The position numbers were made by a program, and so were the translations under genes. 60,000 bases of DNA, from NCBI GenBank assembly GCA_903813345.2, contig CAIIXF020000002.1, positions 11,616,150-11,676,149 on the forward strand. The letters are read 5' to 3'. Below, piece by piece: positions 12,331 through 24,528 of this stretch (positions are counted from its first letter, which is position 1; the number at the start of each line of letters is the position of its first letter). The stretch comes from Owenia fusiformis. Lineage: Eukaryota; Annelida; Polychaeta; Sabellida; Oweniidae. The notes below the pieces were generated by a model. The model was given only the letters and a program-made list of their open reading frames with translations, did not search any database and was not told where the DNA came from.

Positions 12331-12410
12331 GTCACCAAGCAATAAGTAATCTTCAAAGTTGTCACCAAGCAACAAGCAATCTTTTGTCACCAAGCAACAA
12401 GCAATCTTCC
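12331..12410 (+). repeat. short minisatellite, 3 copies of ~24-30 bp
   Basis: GTCACCAAGCAAYAAGYAAT followed by CTT repeats at 12331, 12361 and 12385. The first copy is 30 bp and the others about 24-26 bp. Confidence 0.85.
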
Positions 12411-14728
12411 AAATTTAACTTCAGTTTTCTTGAATTGAGAATATTTTAAAGATAGTAGTTTGATTCTTTACCAGTTAAAAAATTTGAAGATTTTTGAAAT
12501 AGTTGAGATACACATCAAAGTAATTTTACGAATCGAAACAGTGGGTTACTATTGTTTTCAGGGTATTGTACTTCTTAGTTCCCTGCAAAAGCCTCCCAGT
12601 TTGTTATCTGGGTATATGAGTCAGACATATCAGTATAAGTATGTGTACACAACCTGATTCTTTAAGGTGTCTGTCATGACGTTCATTCCAGGTAAATGGG
12701 TAGTCAATTTTCAGGTGTCCTTAAAGTAAGAATTCTGGGGGCGTCAACTTAGAAAAATGGTAGCTGGACATATACTTATAATGTTTGATTACGTTGTTGA
12801 ATTTGGGTCGGACCTTAGGACAAAGTTTACTTAAGTATTTTTACTTCCAAAGTTGATTTATTACAAAAAACTACTTGAAATTTCAAAATTGACAAACAGT
12901 ACTGGATAACAAATGATTAAACATGTGCAAACAATAGTTTGTCTTTAACTTATCTTATCAAAATACATGTTCATGGCTGTGTAAGATAACACAATCTTAG
13001 CAATATGGATAAGTTACAAAATCCATCTAGATCTCAAATATCTTAAACAGTAGCCCTGAATGTGTATACCATTTAAATGTCGATAATTAAGAATTGAGAG
13101 GGGGACTTTGGCCAACACTTGTCAAAAAAACTTATGCAAATTGGGTTTTCAAGGATGGCATGATAAGAAAGGGGCTTACGATACTTCAGGGAAGCTAGAT
13201 GCGACCTAGGACCAGATAGGATGTGGCTTGAATTCATAGAAATTCTCTAAATACATATTTAACGTAGATTGCTATTGAAATTTCCTATGAAGCTCCAGTC
13301 TATTGATGGTAAGTTTACATTATTCTTTCAGTTCATACATCCAATATTTGGAAAGGTTTGGAACTGTAAATAATGGGTGTTTTTTATCATAGTGACTTTT
13401 TCGTGAACTTCTATATATGCTTTTTTCATGGAGAAACTAGACCTGCCTGTATAAGTAGCTTAAGGAGATGATTTTGTAATAAATATTATTTAATATAATT
13501 GTCATCTTTGATAAGAACTTTATGACTTACTCTGAAAAAAGGAATGATTCGATCACAGATCTTTTTTGAAAATTGAAGGATTTCATAGAAATGCCAGGTA
13601 AGGTTTTGAACACTTTTTTATTTGAATCAATTTGAAAATAAATAATTCAGGAAGGAACATACTTTATAATATGGGTAATAACATGGTTCACATTCATTCA
13701 GATTTCCAAGTCTCATCATCCAGTTTTAAAATGGTCTCCGATATATTTGGACTCCACCTTCATAAGGTTATAGGAAGGTCATATAATCTTAAAACAAGTT
13801 GTAATGTGTAGAATTAGTGCCCGCTTTTCAAGTAGCAAATATATCAATCTTAAAAAACTCAATTTATCTTTGTAACCCTTGGTAACGTGGACCGTATGAA
13901 TCAAACTTTAATCAGTCTTATAAAAAATGTCACTTTATTTTTAAAATTGTAATATAATTAGGAATGGTGGAATTAGCAAGGGATAAAGTAAACATGCACA
14001 AGGGACAGTTCAAAATATATATTAATCTATAAAGATGAATCTTAAAGCTAAATCTTTTATTGAGAAAGATTCTGTTAAGTAAGCATAGAGTGAGTACTTT
14101 TAAGAAATGGAAGGTTCATTGAGTTATGATCATCACGTTTATTTGAAATGTTGTGACGTATGGTTTTACCTTATCTAAGCTCAAATACGTTCAACATCTA
14201 TGTTAATAAAGTTTTTATTCAACATATAATTGTATACTTAATTGTTTGACGTATGCAACAATTCAATATTCTTTACCAGGCAATCTTTTAATGCTTTATT
14301 CTATTGGTCAGTGCTCCAGTCGCAATTTCACAATTTCTCATTCTTCATCAAATTGACACATTTGGTAGATCTGGAGAATATGCTAAATTAAATTTCTGCT
14401 GAAATCTTCAGAAATAAAAAATATATGATTGCATTACATTAATCTGATATAAAATGTTTTTTTGTAATTTAGATATTTTTCTTAAGGTTAGGGTCTTATT
14501 GTGTGCTTTAAGTCAGTTTCCTAAAATGTGCCAAATTAAAGAGACCCCAATATTAAGAATATGACAAAAAGCTTACATGTACAATGTACATACAGCAAAT
14601 TAATGACAAATATGATACTGTCTTGTGTCATGGAAATAAGAAAAATAAAAAAATTCTAGAAAAGATTTAGAAAAATTCATCAATAATTGTAGATTCAACA
14701 TTGTATCTGGATGATGAGCCATTATTAT
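12411..14728. other. AT-rich non-coding DNA, nothing recognised
   Basis: No supportable gene, RNA or repeat was found. Confidence 0.5.
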
Positions 14729-14854
14729 GGTCTTCAAGTTTTTGTGGATAGTGTTTGGAATTTGGTAGTCTTGTCTACAAGGATGTCCATCGTCCTTGGT
14801 GTCTATAAGAAATGGCAGGTGATGACATTTTGCATGTTAATACCTTGTATAATA
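14729..14854 (+). repeat. dispersed repeat, copy A (~126 bp)
   Basis: Shares ordered blocks with 16783-16912: TTTTTGTGGATRGTGTTYGG, then GTGTCTRTAAVAAATGGCAG, GACATTTTSCATGTTAAT and CTTGTWATA. Diverged direct copies about 2.06 kb apart with no coding signal. Family unknown. Confidence 0.65.
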
Positions 14855-16782
14855 ACTGAGGCAAGTGGAATTCAAATTATCACCAAATTATTATCATGGG
14901 GAATTGACGTAATATTTTGGAAATTGGTTTTTGTATCTCAATATTTTGCGTTGCCATAGAGAAAATGCGTATTGAAGTATAATTAACATGTCTAAATTAC
15001 ATGTGTTGATATATATATGACATGAAAAATACATCTTCTTACTTGGTAAATGGAGATAAGCACAGTTACATGTACATCGAGATAATATAAAATGGTAGCT
15101 AAAGAAGAAAGTTCAGGTAATCTTTTTATTTTTCTGAATTTTCTGAAGCATGCATGAGCTCTTTTGAAATCATATTTCAAAATGTAATATGAAGCAGAAT
15201 TGGTTGGTTTTACCAGAAAGTATTTAAAGTTATTTCGTCTTGTATGTTTTAGACTGAAAACTTGTCCTAGAATAAAAATTGGATTTGAGAGAAATGAATT
15301 TGGAAACTTGGCATAGTTGTTTTCAGTTTTTAGTAAATCACATAGAGCAGTATACATTTATTATAATTAGTATACTTTTAGATAAATATGAATAAGATTG
15401 GATGATGTTCACTTTCCAATTAATCAAAGCAAGGACAAAGCATCAGAAATGATCTCTGCTAAAGGTGCTATTGTGCATAGCAACATCCTGTGTAGACAGT
15501 GAATTGAATTTTCAAGTTTATTTGTTTTTTCTCTCCAAAATTCCAAATGTTCATGTTTAGACCTTCAAAATTAGGGTATTTCTATATCATTAGAAATAAT
15601 AATTGTATTTTGTATATGGGATGTATGTTTGGCCCTAAAGGGGCATCAGAACTAATAAATCCTTAGAGGGTTGACGATATGTCTGTTTATTTTATTCTTT
15701 TCTGTTTTCCCTCTTTTCACTCTTTTCTACAACGCGACTATACCAGGACTTCTGTTTTTATAGGTTTCAAATAAAATCATTTTTGATCACTTTATCAAGG
15801 GTGAATTTGAATCAAATATTGATTTTATTGTTTTAAATTGGTTAACCTTTCATAGGTAGAAACACATGATTTTTTGCTTCGAGAAACTCATTCAAGATTT
15901 GATGTAATTTCATTCTGTAAGGTAACTGGTGGAAATGACAGATTGATGCTTCAAACTTACGATAAAAAGCTGTCTGTAAAAAGGTACCATGAAAATTATC
16001 AGAAAACTTGAAGGGACACAAATCTATTAATATGTTGAAATTAAGCACCATGAATGTATAACACCGCGATCCCCAGGGTTACGATGGGCAATCTATGTCG
16101 CTGCACACATGTATTTTCTAGATTTAAAGAACACAAAAAATAGTTTACTTTATTTTTTGATTCATCATCATACAATAGTATTCCAATTTACTTTGTATGT
16201 AAAATCAACAGTATTTAAATGGTTTCTTGGAGTACAAGTATTCATAAAAGTCTAATTAATTCTGCTCTTCGTTTGTCCCGTAAATAGGTCTTAGCCTAAT
16301 TTGATAACCTCATCTCAAAAATTTTTCTCCGTCTGAATTACATGTCCATATTAGTAATATCAACTGATAACGAACTGGTTTCATTTTATATCAAAATGCA
16401 ATGTACAGAATGTAAAGTTATAGTTTATATATTACTAAATGTACTTTTGTTTTTACAGACTTGTTTTTTTAGCAATTTTGATGAATTATCATTTTATGAC
16501 AGTGTTTTTGTTTTTCCTTATTTTAAGAAGTAAATATTATTTTAAATGGTACGTCAGGTCTAACATATGTTGAAATAAATTCATGACAAATTGTTTCTGA
16601 AATATATCATATGACTTATGATAGATCTAAGTGTCTGAAAAGGAGTTAGTTACATGAAATGTTTTTTTATATTGATCCTTCTATAAGAAAACTAATTTCA
16701 TGAGAGTTTCATTTTGTTTCTCCATCTCAAGATGGTTTTATGAGTCAGCAGTCTGATTATATCACCATATTGGTGACATACT
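14855..16782. other. AT-rich non-coding DNA, nothing recognised
   Basis: A 121-codon minus-strand frame at 14992-15357 has no recognisable domain, low-complexity composition and no visible splice context; I do not support it as a gene. Confidence 0.5.
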
Positions 16783-16912
16783 ATAGTCTCCAATCTTTTT
16801 GTGGATGGTGTTCGGTGGTTGGTGTTTGGCAGTTGATGTTCTATGGTCAATGTTCAGTGTCTGTAACAAATGGCAGGTGTTGACATTTTCCATGTTAATG
16901 TCTTGTTATATA
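16783..16912 (+). repeat. dispersed repeat, copy B (~130 bp)
   Basis: Diverged partner of 14729-14854 in the same orientation, sharing the ordered blocks described there. Confidence 0.65.
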
Positions 16913-18209
16913 CAGTATATGGGATGACTACTTATTGATAGATAATGTGGTTTAGTGATTTTCTGATGACTCATTGGATATTGGCTAAATCAATTAATTA
17001 TTTTTATGATAAAGAGTGTACTAGACAATGTAAATTTTCAACGACTTTTGGTTCTCATTTATTTTAGAAGAAAAGAAACAAGAAAAAACAAAAACAGAAA
17101 TCATAGATTTCTTTTCTTGCTCTCTGTTTCACTTTTCCCTCAAGTGAACAAAGCCCGGATGTTAAGTGACTTCATCTTTTTGAAGTTTTCTTTTCTCTCG
17201 TTGCTTAAGAATATTATGCCATCTGTGTGACTTCAGACATGTATCGCCCCGGTAACAGCTATGAAACAAACAATATAGACCTCACCGATTGGTTTTTATT
17301 TGAACAGTTTATGATGTCATGGGCACGTTTCCATACCGATACAGCAAAACAAACAATTTAATTACGAGGTTTGTTTCGTGGACTTGATGATTGGTGGGGG
17401 TCTAATACCTGTGGGCTTCTCTCCCCTCTCTTGCGATTTTTTGTCACAAAATGAATTTACTTGTTGCTCTTAATTTTTGCCATGTAATATCTAGGATTCT
17501 AAATATCAGTGTGCCAGATTGCTAAAGTATTTGTTTTAATACAAATGACCAGACACATGAAATTTTCAATCTGAAAAAGCATCAGAAACATGTGTTCTAA
17601 CTGGATTTATTTTTAATGGCCATAACATTTGCTTATTTAGAAATTCATTGAATAAAATATTCATAGATTTGAATGTAGTTTATTCAGTCTAACACGCATT
17701 TATTGAGTTAAATGACTAGTACACAAACATTTAATATTTAATATTGTGGAGCCTGGTGTCGATCAGTCTATTTTTCGTTTATTTATTAAAAGATATGTGT
17801 TGATTACTCTTTAAAATGTTCTATACAAAGTGTATACATGCATGTATCTGGAATCTGTCCCGGAAAATCCAAGATGGCAATTCCAAATGCATTAATTTTG
17901 AGTTTTCTTCAAAGTTAAAATGTATTTAAAAGTATTCTCAAATCTGTTCTGCAGTAGAGTTGCCATACATGTACATGTAAATTGCAATTGTAAAGTTATA
18001 TTGATTTTACTTATGTCATAATTACAGTTGTATATTTTTAAGGTAACAATAACCAGAAGAAAAAGTTTATTTTTTCATAAAAGTTCATATTAACACTGAA
18101 TAACATTGTCAATTTACAAATACAGTGTATACTTAATTCCACTTTCACTTTTGTATGGTTGCCTAACTATGTTGAGTTATAATTTCAATTTTTAATCATT
18201 TATTTTCAG
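16913..18209. other. non-coding DNA, probable intron upstream of the zinc-finger exon
   Basis: It ends in a pyrimidine-rich 3' splice site (TTTATTTTCAG, AG at 18208-18209), so at least its right part should be intron. No upstream exon or promoter was recognised. Confidence 0.5.
18193..18209 (+). other. 3' splice acceptor of the zinc-finger exon
   Basis: A T-rich tract ending TTTATTTTCAG followed by GACCTGC. It fits the start of the exon carrying the ATG at 18236. Confidence 0.75.
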
Positions 18210-18235
18210 GACCTGCAAAGGTCAATGCAAACAAG

Positions 18236-18999
18236 ATGGCCTCAACGCAGAATCGGCAGGCGATATCGCAGTTGATAGAGGAATCTATTCTGCAGTTATG
18301 TCGCGTAGGATTCCAAAGTGGAATTGAGGTTGATGGAATTGTGTGTATTACTGAGGAGGACACGAAACAACAGATCGTTGTGAAAGTTCACGAACGACTT
18401 GAGAATGGAATTGACAGTAACGGAAAACATTTGAGCTTCGACTCTCCGTCTGGTGGTAGTTCTCTTGATCAGATTTTTGGCGCACGGTCAGAATTTGTTG
18501 ACACTGCCACCTATTTAAAATCTGCAGGATATCGTAACGGAAATTCCCATACTGAAGATGCTTCTCAAAATATTGGCTCAAGTATTGAAATTGCTCAAAA
18601 TTGTACACCACCCAAATTCAAGGTGTCTCCAAAAGTTGGGGCCACTATGAATCAAACTGCTGGAAGTCCCCTGGTGGTAGAAATCGAAAGCTCAGGTTCA
18701 GATCGAGATACTGTCTCAACGCAAAACAGTGGTAGCTCACGTCGTAAACAACAACGTGCAAAACTCCGGCAGCTCAAACCAACTCCTTCAAGGCAGTCGG
18801 TGAAGTCGAAACCGCCGATGCCATTCAGGTGCAAACATTGCATTTTTGGTAGTGAAAATTGGCGAATCTTATTCAAACATTATTCCAAGTCGCACCAATT
18901 GTATCCATGTAGGATCTGCAAGAAGATGTTCACTGTGAAAGATCGGCTCATTCGACACCTCAAGATGCATGGGAAGCTGAAGAGTTATTCATGCACAAG
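18236..18999 (+). CDS. C2H2 zinc-finger protein, N-terminal coding exon (partial)
   Basis: The exon runs 18210-18999, bounded by acceptor TTTTCAG|GACC and donor CAAG|GTGAGC (GT at 19000-19001). The ATG at 18236 has a strong context (AACAAGATGG) and starts 26 nt into the exon. Coding continues 254 codons plus two bases, so the protein continues in an exon I could not find; reading on into the intron meets TGA at 19001-19003. Two C2H2 fingers are visible: C199, C202, H215, H220 (C-x2-C-x12-H-x4-H) and C225, C228, H241, H245 (x3 between histidines). A third begins at C253 and is cut by the intron. Residues 11-55 (SQLIEESILQLCRVGF onward) are a compact non-finger N-terminal segment of unknown function. 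Residues 169-185 are basic, a possible nuclear signal; PLVVEIESSGSD (145-156) resembles a SUMO-interacting motif (inference). It is probably a nuclear DNA-binding protein. Target and gene name unknown. Confidence 0.85.
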
Positions 19000-19005
19000 G
19001 TGAGC
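18997..19005 (+). other. 5' splice donor of the zinc-finger exon
   Basis: AAG|GTGAGC is a near-consensus donor. It cuts within the third zinc finger just after its first cysteine, leaving a phase-2 junction. Confidence 0.8.
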
Positions 19006-19007
19006 AT

Positions 19008-19228
19008 ATACCATTCACAAATACCATTCACAAATACCATTCACAAATATCATTCATAAATACCATTCACAAATACCATTCACAAATACCATTCATAAAT
19101 ACCATTCACAAATACCATTCACAAATACCATTCATAAATACCATTCACAAATACCATGCACAAATACCATTCACAAATACCATTCACAAATATCATTCAT
19201 AAATACCATTCACAAATACCATTCTCAA
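19008..19228 (+). repeat. 13-bp tandem repeat, 17 copies, in the intron next to the donor
   Basis: ATACCATTCACAA repeats 17 times in exact 13-bp register. Variants (CATAA for CACAA, TATCATT for TACCATT) recur partly every third unit, giving a local 39-bp higher-order period. It begins within 8 bp of the splice donor. Confidence 0.95.
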
Positions 19229-21096
19229 ATACCTTACCTGCACTCTTTGTAGCATTTAATTCACAATCAAGCTCTTATACAAGGCCTCTAAGTTTCATTT
19301 AGGGTCATTAAGATCTTGTGAGAATTAAAACTGTAAAACCATACAGTAGTTCGGGGATAATGTAACTGATGAGGTGTAAGTCCAGCATACATGTAAAATA
19401 TGAAACCTCATTTATACTTATATAGGTCTTCATTACAGAGCTTCCTCACCCCCTCTAGACATTTGATATGTCATTATGAGGTAGAGCTATCATTGATTAC
19501 TGTTGTGGTTTAATTTTCACATTTTTACTGAGGTCTGGGATCTATTTCTGTGATTCCAAATTAATAGTGGTTATATTTTCATTAAATCTCCCTCCCCCTC
19601 GACCTTTTTTCTTGTCTAATTCACTTACATGAGAAACCACCACTTTTCTATTGCATGATGGGCTTTATTGCAGTTCATAGCACCCTCTATTAGTGAGATG
19701 CTAATGTTACTCAAAATAGGTAGCAATATATTCATAAGAGTACAATGGACATGAGGAGCTTCAAACAAGATTTGTATGTTCAAAGTATCTTCTTTTCATT
19801 ATTTGATTATTTCTATGCATATTCATGTATTTTTCAGGGTATGATGTTCAAATAGAAGCAGTTTATATATCTGTTATTGTTGACCTTTATAGCATACTTC
19901 CTATATAAAGCACTGCCTTAAAATATTGCAGCTCTCAGAGACTATATGAGTAAATAGGATGCTTTATGCTGGAAAACCTTTTAAGTTCAAACATGGTCAT
20001 TAATAACAAGTAGCACGTTTATAAAAACTTTATAAAAAACATACTGTGATTTTCATCAGATGCTGCCAGATACTGAAATGAATTAATCATTTAAAAAATA
20101 TTTTTTATTTCACTTTTATTCCAGTTCCTATCATGAAAGTTCACATGTACATTTAAAGAAATGTCAGGTCATTTCTCTCTTGGTATGGTAACTTTAACCA
20201 ATAGAGGAGTTTCTAAATGATTTTGAAATCTTGCTAATTCTCGTTTTTTCATGAGATTTTAAGAGATTTGCATATTTTACCTCTAATGACTTACTCTTCT
20301 TTCTTTTTAATAGCATATTTGAATTCAGTGATATGTTTCCTACAGTAATAGCTTTGATTTACACATTTATGTCATTTAAATCATTCTCCATGACATTTAA
20401 AAAAAACTTGGGCCAAATCTCCATTGATGTTATGCTAAAATTCTTTAAAACCATGGTTTAATCGTATGACAACCAAGATTTTCATGTTTAATCACAATAT
20501 GTTCATTGACAGGGTCATTTGATAGTGTGTCATTCAAATTTCAGACCGATTTAACTAACATTCTTTGATAAATCATGAAATTAAGTGACTATTGCAAGCT
20601 TTTAGCATGGAACTCAATGGAAGGTTGGCCCAAGATGAACAAAGGTGACATCTATTATGTCAGCTTTATTAACCTTTATTTAGCTATTTAGAAACTATAC
20701 TATTATAAAATATCCACATTTAGCAAAACATGGGAAAATGTTTTCATATGTCTTTTGGTCAATATGGTCTATACTTATCTAATATCTATGTTCTCCATAG
20801 GATTTTTTTCCCAAGTGGGTGCAAAATTCTCATTTTCACAATTCAGACCAAAATTGGTCAAAATATGGGCGTGATTATCATGCATTTGCTGGAAAAATAG
20901 AATTCACGCATCAATTTAGCGTGTATGATCAAATATCACGCAACTCACGCATTATGTTGATATTTTTAGAAACCGTTTTTATGAAATGCCGATACGGTAA
21001 ACATACGAACGGGGAAAAAAAGCTACTTTAACCTTCTCAAAAGTTCGATTTTGCTTTTTGCTTCTTATTAAAAGAGAGCTTCTATAACACATGTAT
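19229..21096. other. presumed intronic non-coding DNA
   Basis: No further zinc-finger exon was recognised. The frame at 20819-21031 has no cysteine/histidine finger spacing and no coding character. Confidence 0.5.
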
Positions 21097-21163
21097 ATTT
21101 AATACAAGGCTCTGTACCCCCTACCCCCCTCACATACACACATTTAATACAAGGCTCTGTACC
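21097..21163 (+). repeat. 22-bp direct repeat, two copies
   Basis: ATTTAATACAAGGCTCTGTA followed by CC occurs at 21097 and 21142 (45-bp spacing), separated by a C-rich ACCCCC/CACA segment. Confidence 0.85.
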
Positions 21164-21802
21164 AAGCCTAACATCGCTACACTTGAGGGATAGCAAAAGA
21201 ACTAATATCAGGAGGAGGGAGTGGGTTGACTTGATGGAAGACTATTTTAGTCTTTTAAACAACTGTTCAGGGACTTGTACATTGTACAATAACTGAATAC
21301 TGTACTGAAAAGTAACTTTTTGACCTTGCATAAAACCAGTCCACGAAAAGACTTATCTTAGTTTTATCTTGGCTGGATTGTGATATATGATTGTACATGT
21401 CATAAATTATGAAAATTAATATGTTCCGTTTAGCGATAAACATTTCAAGTGAATCGTTTGGTTTCAGTTTAGACCATAAATGAATGTAATCTTGCAATAC
21501 TTTTAAGACATATATGATGATTACTTCAAAATCAAACAATTCAATATTTTATCTTTGATTTTTGGGTAAATAAATTACAAATTTGTCAAGTGGTAACTTC
21601 ATTTTCATTTCAAGTGTTAAATGAAAGATTTGGTATAAATCATTTGTTTTAATGTACCATAATTGAAAGAGTTTCAAAAAGTTTCAAACTTCATACTTGA
21701 AAACTCTTATGAGTAACTTAGAAGTTGATATGTTTAAACTCCTCAAGTTAGCATAAGGGCTGATAAGAGTGCATAACCTTGGCTTAAAATTTAATGACAT
21801 GC
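21164..21802. other. non-coding DNA, nothing recognised
   Basis: A minus-strand frame of 90 codons at 21267-21539 has no recognisable domain. Nothing else is visible. Confidence 0.45.
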
Positions 21803-21852
21803 AGGTTTTTTCCACAATATATATTTTAGGTTTTTTCCACAATATATATTTT
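21803..21852 (+). repeat. 25-bp tandem duplication
   Basis: AGGTTTTTTCCACAATATAT plus ATTTT is duplicated exactly, starting at 21803 and 21828. Confidence 0.9.
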
Positions 21853-22073
21853 AAAATTTGTGAATAACCCCCTTTTCATTTAGGAGTAGAAAGAGGTTGG
21901 TGAAATACATGGGAAGGAAACACCTAAAGTACTTGAATGTCTTGATATAAAAAAAAGAATACATGTTTCTACCCACATGTAATTAAATGACACCATTTGC
22001 CCAAAGATAGTCATGGCATAAACCCTATTATTTACCATTAAACACTTAATGTATTCTAATCAAAACAGAAACT

Positions 22074-22317
22074 GTGCAACCCCCATCTACACCCCTCTAT
22101 ACCTTCTTCGTCCCTCTTCTACATCTCCATCTATACCTTGCTTTACAACCCTATACGCCCCTATGTACCCCCTATATCCCCCTTCTACACCCCATCTACA
22201 CCCCTCTTAACACCCCTCAGAGTATACTCCCCTCGTTCTTCTTCTATATCTACACCCTTTTTACAACCTTATACCCCCCATCTATACCCCTACCTCCCCC
22301 TTCTACACCCCCTCTTC
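22074..22317 (+). repeat. pyrimidine-rich degenerate tandem tract at the gap edge
   Basis: Iterations of CTAYACCCC/CTTCTACACCCC with almost no G on this strand. Frames through it are compositional. The tract ends at the assembly gap, so its true length is unknown. Confidence 0.8.
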
Positions 22318-22817
22318 NNNNNNNNNNNNNNNNNNNNNNNNNNNNNNNNNNNNNNNNNNNNNNNNNNNNNNNNNNNNNNNNNNNNNNNNNNNNNNNNNNN
22401 NNNNNNNNNNNNNNNNNNNNNNNNNNNNNNNNNNNNNNNNNNNNNNNNNNNNNNNNNNNNNNNNNNNNNNNNNNNNNNNNNNNNNNNNNNNNNNNNNNNN
22501 NNNNNNNNNNNNNNNNNNNNNNNNNNNNNNNNNNNNNNNNNNNNNNNNNNNNNNNNNNNNNNNNNNNNNNNNNNNNNNNNNNNNNNNNNNNNNNNNNNNN
22601 NNNNNNNNNNNNNNNNNNNNNNNNNNNNNNNNNNNNNNNNNNNNNNNNNNNNNNNNNNNNNNNNNNNNNNNNNNNNNNNNNNNNNNNNNNNNNNNNNNNN
22701 NNNNNNNNNNNNNNNNNNNNNNNNNNNNNNNNNNNNNNNNNNNNNNNNNNNNNNNNNNNNNNNNNNNNNNNNNNNNNNNNNNNNNNNNNNNNNNNNNNNN
22801 NNNNNNNNNNNNNNNNN
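22318..22817. other. assembly gap, exactly 500 N
   Basis: The round length suggests a placeholder of unknown true size. It separates single-copy flank and pyrimidine tract from the satellite array, so the left edge of the array is not observed. Confidence 0.97.
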
Positions 22818-22919
22818 TAATTTGTCATACAAGTCTGATTTACTTTGGGCTATGTACGGAATGTCAATTTTCGGACCAGCTGTACATCGCACTGGTAGCA
22901 GCGACTAGTTTGATATATT

Positions 22920-23412
22920 GTGAGACGTTTATGTATATATTTTTACGTTTGCCAAAGGAGGGATGTATCGATTGACCTCTCTGTTAGGGGGATATATAAT
23001 ATCCAATTCCTCTTAAATCGCTTATGCAATTTGCGCTCTTGTCGAAATGTCAACTTTCCGACCAGTCGTACGTCACACTGGTACATTAATGAATGATGTT
23101 CCCGTTCGTGATATATTTTATATCTAATTCGTCTTAAATCTATGATGCAGTTTGTGCTCTGGAGGAAATGTCAATTTTCGGACCAGTCGTACGTAACGCT
23201 GGTGGCAGCATGATATTTGTTATTTAGTCAGATGTTTCAGGATACATTTTTACATTTGCCCTACCGAGGACTTGTTGATTGGTCATTCTATTCGTGAGAT
23301 AGTGAGTATCTAATTTGTCATACAAGTCTGATTTACTTTGGGCTATGTACGGAATGTCAATTTTCGGACCAGCTGTACATCGCACTGGTAGCAGCGACTA
23401 GTTTGATATATT
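22920..23412 (+). repeat. satellite unit with 65-bp deletion (493 bp), copy 1
   Basis: The segment between CTGGTACAT and TAATGAATG is missing. The unit also carries the rare variants GACCTCTCTG and GAGATAGTGAG. All are shared with the unit at 27762. Confidence 0.93.
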
Positions 23413-24528
23413 GTGAGACGTTTATGTATATATTTTTACGTTTGCCAAAGGAGGGATGTATCGATTGACTTCTCTGTTAGGGGGATATATAATATCCAAT
23501 TCCTCTTAAATCGCTTATGCAATTTGCGCTCTTGTCGAAATGTCAACTTTCCGACCAGTCGTACGTCACACTGGTACATGCCAGTCCTTTGCAATTTTGT
23601 GAGACGTTTAAGTATATATTTTGGAGTATGCTCTTGAATGGATTTAATGAATGATGTTCCCGTTCGTGATATATTTTATATCTAATTCGTCTTAAATCTA
23701 TGATGCAGTTTGTGCTCTGGAGGAAATGTCAATTTTCGGACCAGTCGTACGTAACGCTGGTGGCAGCATGATATTTGTAATTTAGTCAGATGTTTCAGGA
23801 TACATTTTTACATTTGCCCTACCGAGGACTTGTTGATTGGTCATTCTATTCGTGAGATATTGAGTATCTAATTTGTCATACAAGTCTGATTTACTTTGGG
23901 CTATGTACGGAATGTCAATTTTCGGACCAGCTGTACATCGCACTGGTAGCAGCGACTAGTTTGATATATTGTGAGACGTTTATGTATATATTTTTACGTT
24001 TGCCAAAGGAGGGATGTATCGATTGACTTCTCTGTTAGGGGGATATATAATATCCAATTCCTCTTAAATCGCTTATGCAATTTGCGCTCTTGTCGAAATG
24101 TCAACTTTCCGACCAGTCGTACGTCACACTGGTACATGCCAGTCCTTTGCAATTTTGTGAGACGTTTAAGTATATATTTTGGAGTATGCTCTTGAATGGA
24201 TTTAATGAATGATGTTCCCGTTCGTGATATATTTTATATCTAATTCGTCTTAAATCTATGATGCAGTTTGTGCTCTGGAGGAAATGTCAATTTTCGGACC
24301 AGTCGTACGTAACGCTGGTGGCAGCATGATATTTGTTATTTAGTCAGATGTTTCAGGATACATTTTTACATTTGCCCTACCGAGGACTTGTTGATTGGTC
24401 ATTCTATTCGTGAGATATTGAGTATCTAATTTGTCATACAAGTCTGATTTACTTTGGGCTATGTACGGAATGTCAATTTTCGGACCAGCTGTACATCGCA
24501 CTGGTAGCAGCGACTAGTTTGATATATT

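Noticed and set aside
14992-15357. 121-codon minus-strand frame as a gene
   Set aside because: No domain, no homology I recognise, AT-driven composition and no splice or promoter context.
20819-21031. Possible downstream zinc-finger exon (ends HTNGEKK, like a finger linker)
   Set aside because: No C-x2-C or H-x3-H spacing precedes it and no splice sites fit; the linker-like end is chance.
22074-22908. Long frames across the gap
   Set aside because: They consist mostly of N and a low-complexity pyrimidine tract.
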